A stretch of DNA of 10,322 nucleotides from Cephalothrix simula (GCA_035591015.1 JAXIUW010228063.1:1-10322); one strand, 5' to 3'. Positions 1 to 8,562 are shown, counted from the first letter of the stretch. Notes: generated by a model from the letters alone, not told the origin. Made by a program: numbers and translations.

Positions 1-298
1 AAAATAGGGTTAATACCCCAACCTGACCCCAACCTTCAGCCTCAACAACAGGCGTACGTACTCGTGATTACGCAATCCATCAAATCATCTGAGGTTCATA
101 ACGCCAAACCTTATGAGAAAGCTAACATTGAGCACACTTTTCAGATTTTTCAGATCACTGCGAAAACTAGTACCTGGGTATGAATTAATTTGAAACCATC
201 ATTTTGCATTAACAATTTGTCAAGATATCCATGACAAATGAGATACAACGGGGATGATTCTATCATATCAGTTCAAATAGATTTATTTTCGTTAGATT

Positions 299-315
299 TG
301 TTTACATTGTAAACA
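299..315. promoter_or_regulatory. Inverted pair of TGTTTACA/TGTAAACA words
   Basis: TGTTTACA and TGTAAACA lie head to head with one base between them, making a near-perfect palindrome. Both match the forkhead-family core (GTAAACA). The match is seen directly; any regulatory role is speculative in AT-rich DNA. Confidence 0.2.
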
Positions 316-1003
316 ATTTGGTGATTTTCCGAAACATTTACAATGTGTATACCAAACATGGAAAAATAACGGAGAGCCGAGTCAGTAAGAATGAGCACGA
401 TTCGGGTTCATTTTTTACGGTCTGGTACCCGAAAGGGGGCAGATCAAAATAATATAACATTTAATGTGCAATCTCGTGGCAGTAAAAAAGTAGCCTTATA
501 TCTTTACTATAATGCTTTATAGTACAAAGTACATCATTCCAGTTCCTTAAAATTTGATCTCTAAATCTTTTAAATTAAAATTGACCTTGAATTGAATTGC
601 TATTATTTGTTTTCATTAATTCAGGAATCATTCAATTAAGGCTAAATAAGCGACGAATTCATCACTTGAATCAAGATCAATCAAAATTAATTTGAATATC
701 TCGATAATCTCGGGGTTTTAGTCCTTAATTGGATCTAACAAAGCTGAACCGCAAATATTTCTTACTGTATGATTGAACACTAATCAAATACAATGAATAT
801 TTCAAACTCATACCATTTGATGGGTGATGGATTCGAGGACTTAAGAATATTACAAGTAAGAAAAATACATGTAGTATAAGATTATTTGGAACCCTAACAT
901 TTTGAAAAGATCATGCTAAAAGGCTAACGTATCAACTTGATTTTTAAACGTTCCAGAGGAACACGAGGAAAACCTGCAACGGTGCAACTTAGAACTATAT
1001 GCA

Positions 1004-1049
1004 ATAGGGTTGGGAGTGAGCAGTAAATAGGGTTGGGAGTGAGCAGTAA
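1004..1049. repeat. Tandem duplication of a 23-bp unit (two exact copies)
   Basis: The unit beginning ATAGGGTTGGGAGTGAGC occurs at 1004-1026 and 1027-1049 without a mismatch. Exact identity points to a recent slippage or duplication event. No coding potential is associated with it. Confidence 0.9.
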
Positions 1050-1559
1050 AGTCTCTAATTTCCAATCATTTTCATTTTGGCTAATTTAGTCATGTCTGTT
1101 GACCTGGGATGTCGGGTCAGTCTTAAAGTCTTATATAGTGTTTACCAAAGAAGCCCAGGGATGAATGTACGATATGATATACAAAGAGGACAAAATTCCC
1201 TACGGATAATGATTCCTGCCACAACGGTATAATAGGTCCCCATATCTATGTACATGTATTCCTGTACCCCGTCAATTAGTTTGCCCCCAAACAGTACCTA
1301 TGCCTTCCGAAACTCCAGCTAAAGTTATTTATGCCTTATCTAAACCCTTTTGGAAACACAGGGACAACGCGATACGGGAAAGTATGTATCATCCTCCCCC
1401 CGCAGGCTCGAAGTCATTCTCAACTCAGATGATTCCACAAAATCAGCTCTGATAGGAGTCGTAAATAAAGTGGCTAAATCTCACCGCAAAATGAGAGGGA
1501 CAGTCTTCGGTGACGTATTATCATCACATTCAATTCAAATGAACCTCAATCCCTCAGAT

Positions 1560-1635
1560 GAGATCGTGGCCTAGTCGGTAACGTCACGTTGCCGTTTTTG
1601 AAGGTGGCGGGTTCGAGTCCTGGCGGAGACTTTTT
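1560..1635 (+). pseudogene. Degenerate tRNA-like element, possible tRNA-derived SINE head
   Basis: A consensus polymerase III A box (TGGCCTAGTCGG, 1567-1578) is followed 31 bases later by a B box (GGTTCGAGTCC, 1610-1620), close to normal tRNA spacing. A T run begins at 1631 and could end transcription. Placed on the tRNA numbering, the T arm pairs at four of five positions but the acceptor stem at only about four of seven, and no good anticodon stem forms. It is therefore not a functional tRNA. A tRNA-derived SINE head or a decayed tRNA copy fits best. The body and tail of a SINE could not be delimited in 1636-2000. Confidence 0.6.
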
Positions 1636-2012
1636 TGTTTTGTTTTTTAATTTTCCATTTATTTTATCTTTTTGGATATTTTATAAGGTCTTATAACAGG
1701 ATCACAACCCAGGGGGTGGGGAGATCGAATAAAGCATGTATTTGAAAAGCACCCTTACAGTAAGGGGGATTTCCGGATTTTCTAAAAATAGCTTCCCGAT
1801 CGATTACCACAGCCGTTTGAAAGGCTAGTCCCTTCAGGGGTACGGATGACGGAGGAAGAGAGTAATCTGTGTTGAGGATGGCTCGAAGTCCTATAACCCT
1901 GGTATCGAGGATGAGTATGTATAGGTACGCGACGGAGTCACGGAAGCATTAGGGTGAACCCCATTTAAACACAGTTGAAAGCTCAAGTCAGTCACTTTTT
2001 CTGTTTTTTCAG

Positions 2013-2176
2013 ATGCAAATAGGGATGGAGTAATAGATTGGCAAGACTTTGAACTTTCTATCAATAAAATTAGTGAAGCAAATAAATGGGCACCAGGTAG
2101 TGACAAATACAATAAGGGAATGGAAATCTGTAAAACTGTATGGGATGGTCTACAAAAATTTGCAGATAAGGATAAG
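2013..2176 (+). CDS. Calexcitin-like protein, internal exon A (EF-hand 1 and first third of EF-hand 2 loop)
   Basis: The exon follows a pyrimidine-rich acceptor (CTGTTTTTTCAG) and ends AAG|GTAAAT. It begins in the middle of a codon: AT completes a GAT (Asp) whose G comes from an upstream exon. It then encodes 54 residues. The first twelve form a good EF-hand loop, D-A-N-R-D-G-V-I-D-W-Q-D, with Asp rather than Glu at position 12; calexcitin also has Asp there, as I recall. The stretch WDGLQKFADKDK near the end corresponds to the family's EF2 entering helix, and its last four residues are loop positions 1-4 of EF2. The Trp after the first loop's Ile-Asp is typical of the family. The frame contains no stop, and the exon is too conserved in pattern to be chance. 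Confidence 0.9.
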
Positions 2177-4049
2177 GTAAATTGCTATGGAAAGCTCAAA
2201 TTTGGTCACCGCGACATTGTTAGCGAGCATTTATTGTTCTCCGCGTTATCGCAAATGTTTCTCTCCGCGTTATTACCATGGCAAGCAAAACGCGCTGTTG
2301 GTCACCAACCTTACCACTTGCCTCCGACTCCGAGATAAATATACTATCGTAGTGGTGCTGTCCGTGACTTTACTGCCGAAAACGTGCTCTTGCCTATTGT
2401 ATCTCCGCAATATTACTATGATTTAAGCGCGCTGTTGCGCTGATACGCGGTAAAGGGAGAGCGATGTGGGTCTCCACGATACCCGCTGTAGCTCTCTGCA
2501 ATATTAGTATCGTATATGGTATGGTAAGCGCGGTTAGTCAGTTAGTCTCCGTGATAACACTCTGTGACTGTGTAAACGTATAGTTTTCTCAGCGATCTAG
2601 TCTGTGACATCATCTGTTATAATATGAAATAATATAGTATGAAATAAAATGCTGTTTCCGTGAATTACCATCAATGCTATCTGTTACCTACACAGTAGTA
2701 TACTCTGTGCTCTGTTGCTTGGTATGATAAACTCCTCGCTACGATAGTTACATAATTGTCTCCGCGCTATAACTTTGGTAAACGGGCTGTTACAAATGTA
2801 TTATCCGCGATATTACCATCTTTGTTAAGTGGCAAGTGCAAAATCCATGACTATCTGAACCTCGGAACCCAATCTCCAAACCTCCAAATAAGCCTACTCA
2901 GTGGTAGATGCTCATGAAATTGCACAATTCCTTTTAGAAAAATGCACAAAACCATGGTCAAATTAAAAGAATTTTGCACAAATCAGATGCACAAGTGCCG
3001 CATACTGCTGCAGGTCTATTGCGAGAATATTATATTAGCTGATTAGTCGCGAAGCAAAAAACCGTTCAACCCTTGAAACAACCAGAGGTTGTTGGTCAAT
3101 TTCAACCAATGCAAGTACATTTTCGCATGACAGAGGAACTAGGGGTGCTTCAAGGTGATTTTAGGCCTAACCTGAACATCTGTGAGTCAAACGTGCGAAC
3201 TAAAAAGTTATGATATTGGGGTGATTATGTTTTAAATTTATTTCATATTGAAGATTTTTGATTTCAGGTTGTTAAGGTACTGTACCTTTAGTTTGGTAGA
3301 AGGTGAAATAGCTTTATACACTAAAATATTTAATAGGGCACCTGCACCGTAGATTTTATGGTAAATGAATTTGATGATGCATTCAAAAACGTCCAGTCGG
3401 GTTGTAGGACCGTTCGCTACATATTTGTGATCATTTTTAGAGCGGGACACGAGTCATCCCACCTAACGAGGCGTGGTCGAGTTTAATATCACAGCTGATA
3501 GATGTTGATCTAATATTTTCAGCTTAGAATAAAAGAAAAATTGAAAATAATCTAAATAATAATTAAAGATTAAAAAAATTAGATATTGTACAGTTGTCAG
3601 TAACCAGTAATTCATCCGTACAATACATACCGACGGCGTTGATATCCCATTTCCATCTTCAAATTTATTTTCATACAAATTTTTACATAAAAAATAGTTA
3701 ACTTAAATTTAGTTTGTACTTTTACACTTAGCAAGTAGATTTTTAGTCCGGGTTTTTGGTGAAGTTTTTTTATTCAAAAAGTAAATTTTAGTACTTATTT
3801 AGTAATTTGCACGACTAACACCGTTTAAGATATATTTAGGTTTGAATAGTAGAAAACAGTATCCTTTCAGATTCAGCCAAAATTATTTTATTTCGTTCCA
3901 TTTACCATAATTTGTCGCAATATGTTCTAAATTGCAAAAAACGTACACAACTTAAGCATAAACCATGTTACTATAAATAGATAATAAAATCCAATCAAAC
4001 GTCGTGAGTTTTTTGTGAGCCCTCTTTTCATAAATTTTTTCTTATTTAG
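2177..4049 (+). other. Intron between exons A and B
   Basis: The intron is bounded by GTAAAT and TTATTTAG. Its first 650 bases contain diverged short repeats (see 2238-2820). The remainder (about 2830-4049) is AT-rich, with a 7-bp hairpin at 3077-3093 and long A/T runs, and shows no exon, RNA gene or mobile element that I can support. Confidence 0.85.
2238..2820. repeat. Field of diverged CTCCGCG/ATTACCATGG-type repeats
   Basis: A word close to TCTCCGCGATATTACCAT recurs in diverged form, for example at 2238, 2262, 2402, 2471, 2545, 2655, 2759 and 2802. It is often followed by a GGTAAGCG or GCGCTGTTA word. Spacing is irregular, from about 22 to 140 bases, so this is not a clean satellite. It may be an old minisatellite or a decayed repeat element. 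The pattern is visible by eye but no unit length can be fixed. Confidence 0.5.
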
Positions 4050-4182
4050 GATAATCAAATTAGTAAGGAAGAATGGTTTCAAATGTGGGGCGAGTGTCTA
4101 GCAGCTTACAAATCAACAAAAACATTGCCTGATTGGCAAACAACATACATGAACTTTTTCTTTGATGCTAGCGATACCTCAG
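4050..4182 (+). CDS. Calexcitin-like protein, internal exon B (rest of EF-hand 2, start of EF-hand 3 loop)
   Basis: The acceptor TTCTTATTTAG precedes GAT and the donor is TCAG|GTGAGT, a strong consensus site. The exon encodes 44 complete residues plus one base. It starts with D-N-Q-I-S-K-E-E, completing the EF2 loop begun in the previous exon (D-K-D-K). The joined loop is acceptable for Ca2+ binding but has Asn instead of the usual Gly at position 6. An alpha-helical stretch with W-x-x-M-W follows, then LPDW and a Phe-rich segment (YMNFFFD) that forms the entering helix of EF3. The final residues D-T-S open the EF3 loop. Phase 0 at the start and phase 1 at the end match both neighbouring exons. 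Confidence 0.92.
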
Positions 4183-5039
4183 GTGAGTTTAACGAGACGC
4201 TTAGGCCCTTTCAAACTATAATTTTCAGGATATCAAGAAAAAATCGTCCCAAGAAAATTCGTCTCAATGAACATTGCCCACGACATAGGAACTTATAATG
4301 GGGTGAAACATATAGAGCGGCTAGAAGAGTGACATACTAGCTATTTTGATGTGCTGTAGTGCACTGTGCCGTCTTTTGTAGTGCCAATAAATTAAATTTT
4401 GTAGCCCAGTACACCGCAAGGAAAAGATTCTGTGTACAACCTTTGTCTCTTGGTCTAGACCTACTGTGGTACACGACCTTTAGGCGAGAGCTCTCCGGAG
4501 CAGCCGACGTGCGCAACCACCGTTGGGGGCACTAGAGACCTTGAAATCCGGCTTTTTTACAGGGCTTATGAACTAGGCAATTAAAGTCACCACCCGGGGA
4601 GCGGGGGCGGGGTGGTGCTAGAATGGGGATACCAGACTATAGTGTCCTTTAAATGCCGCGCAATAGCAGAGCTAACGTCATTTTACCACTTTTTAGATAT
4701 AATTTAGGGATAATGGCTGTTAAATCACATGAACAACATTTGGGTGCGAAATCCCCACCACCTATGGGTGGGGCGTAGCATATTTTACCGTTTACAATTC
4801 ATCCACCCCCCTCCCCCCCGCGGGGTGAGGATAACGTAGGCTAACGACCTCCACTATCCCGGCGTTTAGTTTCCAGCAATTACATTTACATGCAAGTAGG
4901 AAAGGTAGGACATTAAAAGTCAACGGGCTAGTGTATCCCTGAAATTGTATTATAGAGGTTTACTAAATACCAGGCACACTCAATGCCTGGACAAAACCCA
5001 TAATGGACATTTCTTTTTATGTTATTCTAAATTCATTAG
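4183..5039 (+). other. Intron between exons B and C
   Basis: The intron is bounded by GTGAGT and TTCATTAG. Part of it (about 4480-4860) is markedly richer in G and C than the rest of the window and contains several hairpins. No coding exon or RNA gene is recognised. Confidence 0.85.
4588..4773. repeat. GC-rich hairpin cluster in an intron
   Basis: Two perfect inverted repeats lie close together. CACCACCC (4588-4595) pairs with GGGTGGTG (4610-4617), and CCCCACC (4753-4759) pairs with GGTGGGG (4767-4773). Four G runs between 4597 and 4628 could also form a G-quadruplex, with one long loop. A CACCCCCC-rich tract follows at 4802-4825. This may be a remnant of a GC-rich mobile element. Confidence 0.5.
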
Positions 5040-5137
5040 GTGATGGTGTTATTGATGTTGATGAGTATTCCGCCGTTTACCAGCTTTTTGGCCTTTCAAA
5101 AGACGATTGTCACAAGGCTTTTAGTATATTGTCCAAG
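5040..5137 (+). CDS. Calexcitin-like protein, internal exon C (EF-hand 3)
   Basis: The acceptor is TTCATTAG and the donor AAG|GTAAGA. Two bases complete the split Gly codon, and 32 residues follow. Joined to the previous exon, the third loop reads D-T-S-G-D-G-V-I-D-V-D-E, the most canonical EF-hand of the protein, with Asp at 1, 5 and 9, Ser at 3, Gly at 6, Ile at 8 and Glu at 12. After the loop come EYSAVYQLFG and a helix containing DDCHKAFSILSK, which is the entering helix of the vestigial fourth EF-hand. The last 33 bases of the exon, together with its splice donor, are duplicated 64 bp downstream in the intron (5169-5227). Confidence 0.92.
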
Positions 5138-5227
5138 GTAAGAATTAACACTTCTGATAGTCTCACATGATCCTCACAAGGCTTTTAGTATATTTTCCAA
5201 GGTAATAATAAATACTTTTGGTAGTCT
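5105..5227 (+). repeat. Near-tandem duplication of the exon C 3' end and its splice donor
   Basis: The segment 5105-5163 (last 33 coding bases, the GTAAGA donor and 26 intron bases) is repeated at 5169-5227 with 51 of 59 bases identical and a 64-bp offset. The copy keeps a donor-like AAG|GTAATA at 5202. Use of that second donor would add 64 nt, shift the frame and meet a TGA after ten codons. The first donor is the better match to consensus and is assumed to be the real one. Confidence 0.88.
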
Positions 5228-5240
5228 TCCATGTTCCTTA

Positions 5241-5276
5241 TGGCGTACCAAACGGTCTAAAACCTCAAAATTAAGG
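5241..5276 (+). repeat. Left terminal inverted repeat of the foldback element (perfect outer 36 bp)
   Basis: This sequence, starting TGGCGTACC, is identical to the reverse complement of 6150-6185. A diverged third copy of the same end begins at 5419 inside the left arm in direct orientation. Confidence 0.9.
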
Positions 5277-5416
5277 ATCCTCCTTTATAAAACAGGGTCC
5301 TTTTTAACTAAGAAGGGCCCTTCTTTAATGTCCAACCAATTTCATTCCTGTGTAACACGTGACCTGTAAATCCAATGAAAGAATGTTCTTAAGTAGGGCC
5401 CTTTTTAACAAAGAAG

Positions 5417-5637
5417 TATGGAATACCAAACGGTCTAAAACCTCAAAAACAAGGATCCTTCTTTACTAAGAAGGGCCCTTCTTTGTTAAAAAGGGTCCTT
5501 CTTTATTAAAACAGGGCCCTATTTAACTAAGAAGGGCCCTTCTTAGTTGTCCAATCAATTTCATTCCTGTGTAACACGTGACCTGCAAATATCCAATGAA
5601 AGACTGTTCTTGAGTAGGGCCCTTTTTAACTAAGAAG
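5417..5637 (+). repeat. Internal direct duplication of the left arm
   Basis: Starting TATGGAATACCAAACGGTC, it repeats the order of 5239-5416, including the ATTTCATTCCTGTGTAAC and CACGTG segment (5356 and 5575) and the CCAATGAAAGA...GTTCTT motif. It carries an extra GGGCCC palindrome unit, making it about 43 bp longer. The unit appears once more, inverted, in the right arm with CACGTG at 5991. This explains the unequal arm lengths. Confidence 0.8.
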
Positions 5638-6149
5638 GACCCTTCTTAAGAAAGAATGATCCTTCTTTATTTGACCAATCAGAATCCTCAATTCAGAAGG
5701 ACCCTTTTTAACAAAGAAGGGCTTCTTATTAAAACAGGGTCGATCATCAAATTCCAGCTTGACAGAGGGGCCTTTTTAATGAACCAGTCAGAGCAAAGCC
5801 TAAAGAAGGGCCCTTCTTAATCATCCAATGGGATTCCATTTTACAATTTGTAACGGGAATCTAATTGGTTCATTAAAAAGGGCCCTCTGTCAAACTGAAT
5901 TTGACGATCGACCCCTTTTAACTTAGAAGGGCCCTTCTTAGTTAAAAAGGGCCCTACTCAAGAACAGTCTTTCATTTGATATTTACAGGTCACGTGTTAC
6001 ACAGGAATGAAGTTGGTTGGACATTAAGGAAGGGCCCTTCTTAGTTAAAAAGGGCCCTGTTTTATAAAGAAGGACCCTTCTTAGTTAAAAAGGGCCTTGT
6101 TTTATAAAGACTTCTTGGTTAAAAAGGGCCTTGTTTTATAAAGAAGGAC

Positions 6150-6185
6150 CCTTAATTTTGAGGTTTTAGACCGTTTGGTACGCCA
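6150..6185 (-). repeat. Right terminal inverted repeat of the foldback element
   Basis: It ends GGTACGCCA followed by TA and mirrors 5241-5276 exactly. Just inside it lie tandem units containing AAAAAGGGCCTTGTTTTAT. Confidence 0.9.
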
Positions 6186-7076
6186 TACATATTCAGTGGT
6201 GTAATAATTGGGTGTAGAGTGGGCCTAGCTGGGCAAAATCTGGTTTAATTTTTTCGAAATAACTTCTCGTCAATGGAATGGGCGTCGACCGAAGTATCGC
6301 CCAATAACTCTCTTTGGTAAAACACTTGTAAATGTCGAGGCATGGATGATCATGGATCGGCAATCTCAGCGCCGAGATTTTCAAAAATTTCGATCCTGAG
6401 AGACCCATATGGTGGCGACAATGCCGATATTCGGAAAATTCTGAGATATGGCTCGGTAATCTTGATAGTGATACTGTCGACATTATGGCCTCTCAACGTC
6501 TTTTTTGTATCTTTCTTTCTCAGCAATATGGGTACAGGCTGGTAATAGTTTTTCCATTAGTGGCAATACACAATAAAATTTTTCAAAATACTGCTTGTGC
6601 GCACATGAACAGTGTAAACATGGCGCCCTTTCACCCTCAGTAAAATAGTCCCCCGGAAGTTAATCCACAGTGACCATACTTCACAATTACTGTCATGATC
6701 ACGTTTACCTACATAAACAATGACCTTTTACATTAAATTTATATTAGATTTGCTGTACGGCAGCATTATTTTACATAAATTCTGCATAAATTACCGGACT
6801 ATATACCCATATCAGCATTTTCGGCAAGGTCTATTTATGAAATGATTTATGATATCATCGTGTAGAATAATACGACTCGGCACCTCGGCGCAAATTGGCT
6901 GTCTCGGCATTTTTGGCCTTAGCATCCATCATGTCCATCTCAATTATAGTCCAGACAAAATCAATTCCTTGGATAGTTGCGTTCCACCACTACATGTATT
7001 ATTTTCATATCTAAAAACAAGCTAACCTATCTAAAGATGGATCCTATTTTGATTCCAAGAAATGGGCGACTGAACT

Positions 7077-7104
7077 CAATTTTTTTAAACCAATTTTTTT
7101 AAAC
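7077..7104. repeat. Tandem 14-bp repeat, two exact copies
   Basis: CAATTTTTTTAAAC occurs at 7077-7090 and 7091-7104. It is a simple local duplication in AT-rich intron. Confidence 0.85.
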
Positions 7105-7467
7105 CATCATCTTTTCATGCTTGCAAAATTGCTTTAAAAAATCAATACATGTACATGCACAGTTGATGAAAATAGCGTTCTGGCCTTCTATAAAAACAAT
7201 GTCTAATGTTTATACTCAATATTTAGTTTCCTATTTTATTTTGGTTTTTTTCGATAAACATTTTGTTTATCTTACCTGGGACTTGTAATATCAACCCACA
7301 TACTCAATAACACTATTTCTATTTGGTACAAAACTACTGTATACAAATACATTCGACGTATACAAAGACGTTTTGCTCCATTTCGTTCCCCTTTTTGTAT
7401 AAAAATTATGCTCAATTATGTAGTTTATGCTGTAACATCGACCAACTTTGTTTACTTAAAAAAAAAA

Positions 7468-8003
7468 CCCCCAAAAGAAACTATTCTTGGAACTTTGTCC
7501 TTAAAAATTCAAAGTTTGGATAAAAGATTTTCAAAGTCAAGCTGCATGTAATTATTATTTACTCCATTTATTATTTACCTAATTCCTGTTGATAATATGA
7601 TGGTTTATTTGAAATAATATCTATAGAACGTTATTTTGTCAGGATGACTTTGAAAACATAGGTGAATTAGTATTGTGAAAGACCAACCTTTTCAACAAAA
7701 TGTGACTCATACTGCATGCTTATTTTTCAAAACTAGTTATCAAAAATATTTCTAAAGATTAAAAAAAAAATCATATTACATGTATGAGAAATTTTGACAG
7801 AAATGAATGTCTTTCACAATACTAAATTACCTATGTTTTCAAAGTCATCCTGATGAAATAGAGTTCTAAAGAGATTTCAAATAAACCATCATATCATCAA
7901 CAGGAATAAGGTAAATAACAAATACGTGCAGCTCACTTTGAAAAATTTTGATCCAACTTTGAATTTTGAAGGACAAAGTTCCAAGAATAGTTTCTGTTCG
8001 GGG
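7468..8003. mobile_element. Palindromic MITE-like element of about 536 bp, possible TTAA target duplication
   Basis: The left arm (7468-7683) and right arm (7809-8003) are imperfect reverse complements. Examples are GAAACTATTCTTGGAACTTT against its complement near 7975-7995, ATGATGGTTTATTTGAAATA against 7873-7892, and ATGACTTTGAAAACATAGGT against 7832-7851. Weaker pairing continues inward to a centre at about 7735. TTAA occurs at 7456-7459 and 8005-8008, with C-rich and G-rich ends facing it, as in piggyBac-type MITEs. However, an A run separates the left TTAA from the repeat, so the superfamily is tentative. No transposase frame is present. Confidence 0.78.
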
Positions 8004-8221
8004 CTTAATATATCGGTATTTGCGTGTCTCCATATATTTTCTAAATATCTCAGTTTTTTCTCCTAATGTGCAATTCCACTTTTCCTAACCCATTTTTTAT
8101 CAATTACTTTATAAGTATTAGTAATATTACAGTTACAAGTAATAAAATATGATCACATACAATATGTATTTTACATATATTTACACATTATCTATTCCGT
8201 TTATCTTTTTAGTTGAGTTTT

Positions 8222-8273
8222 CCCTCGACGAAAGCGACTAGACCCCTGGGTCAACTACAGTTATTGTCGAGGG
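8222..8273. repeat. Small inverted repeat with nested hairpin
   Basis: CCCTCGAC (8222-8229) pairs perfectly with GTCGAGGG (8266-8273), and GACCCCTGGGTC lies between them as a smaller palindrome. This could form a cruciform or an RNA hairpin in the intron. Function unknown. Confidence 0.6.
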
Positions 8274-8376
8274 TATTCCCCTGTCATTTATACAATTTTT
8301 TTTATAATTATGTATCTTTTTGACTAAAACGAAATAATATGTAGTTCATTGTTCATAGAGTGGTTGATCACTATTC

Positions 8377-8487
8377 TGGAATCACGTGCACTTCGTTCAG
8401 AATCTAGGTGGAATCACTAGAATCAATGTGGAATCAATGTAAGAATTATCTGTGATTCCAATGATTTTGCATGGAATTATGGAATCA
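8377..8487. repeat. Cluster of TGGAATCA words
   Basis: TGGAATCA occurs at 8377, 8409, 8429 and 8480 on the + strand and as TGATTCCA at 8453, with further near-copies such as AGAATCAATG between them. The cluster lies 75-185 bp upstream of the last exon. It could be a degraded minisatellite or a group of protein-binding sites; the sequence does not decide. Confidence 0.5.
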
Positions 8488-8562
8488 CATACTATTTTTA
8501 ATGTGTCGACCCCTAGATATTATCCTGCGAAAATCTTTCATACATTATCATTTATGTTTCAG

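Larger units (their letters stand above)
1..2012. other. Non-coding region upstream of exon A, probably intron of the calexcitin-like gene
   Basis: Because exon A starts inside a codon, an intron must end at 2012, and at least its 3' part is here. No open frame has recognisable protein content and no first exon with a Met and a Phe-Phe-rich helix was found. The stretch holds an AT-rich background, a small palindrome (299-315), a 7-bp hairpin (401-433), a 23-bp tandem duplication (1004-1049) and a tRNA-like element (about 1560-1635). How much of it is intron and how much is upstream flank cannot be decided without transcripts. Confidence 0.6.
5241..6185. mobile_element. Foldback/MITE-like element with long inverted repeats and TA target duplication
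   Basis: The ends are mirror images: the first 36 bases, beginning TGGCGTACCAAACGGTC, are found without mismatch in reverse complement at 6150-6185. A TA flanks each side (5239-5240 and 6186-6187), as in Tc1/mariner-type insertions. Inverted similarity continues inward, for example 5739-5786 against 5866-5912, to a centre at about 5847 (TTACAATTTGTAA). The left arm is longer because a block of about 178 bp (5239-5416) recurs at 5417-5637. The right arm has three copies of a 34-40 bp unit (6044-6153). Many GGGCCC-centred micro-palindromes such as AAGAAGGGCCCTTCTT fill both arms. No transposase is encoded, so it would need one supplied in trans. The superfamily is inferred from the TA duplication only. 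Confidence 0.85.
5138..8562 (+). other. Intron between exons C and last exon
   Basis: The intron is bounded by GTAAGA and ATGTTTCAG and is the longest in the window. It contains the duplicated donor segment, the foldback element (5241-6185), the palindromic element (7468-8003) and a cluster of TGGAATCA words (8377-8487). In 6188-7467 I see no exon or structured element except a 14-bp tandem repeat at 7077-7104. Around 6200-6500 short open frames exist on both strands but match no domain I know. Confidence 0.85.

Noticed and set aside
401-433. TTCGGGT...ACCCGAA inverted repeat
   Set aside because: Arms of only 7 bp with a 19-base loop and no supporting context.
1350-1574. 74-residue open frame on the + strand
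   Set aside because: It has no domain pattern, runs into the tRNA-like element, and has no splice support. It is best explained as chance.
1891-2112. 73-residue - strand frame
   Set aside because: It is antisense to real exon A and its intron border, so it is a shadow of the calexcitin-like exon.
2120-2426. Two + strand frames overlapping the exon A/intron border
   Set aside because: The first is simply exon A read through its donor into the intron, and the second is another frame of the repeat field.
3077-3093. AACAACC-AGA-GGTTGTT hairpin
   Set aside because: A perfect 7-bp stem, but isolated and short, so expected occasionally by chance.
3238-3678. Two - strand frames of about 70 residues
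   Set aside because: AT-driven composition rich in Ile, Lys, Tyr and Phe, with no motif and no splice context.
5241-6185. CRISPR-like array of short repeats
   Set aside because: Units are palindromic and unequal, there are no uniform spacers, the context is eukaryotic, and terminal inverted repeats with TA flanks explain the structure.
6193-6483. 96-residue - strand frame beside the foldback element
   Set aside because: It is one of the longest open frames in the window, but composition is unremarkable, an overlapping + strand frame exists and no family is recognised. Possibly repeat-derived; a protein search would decide.
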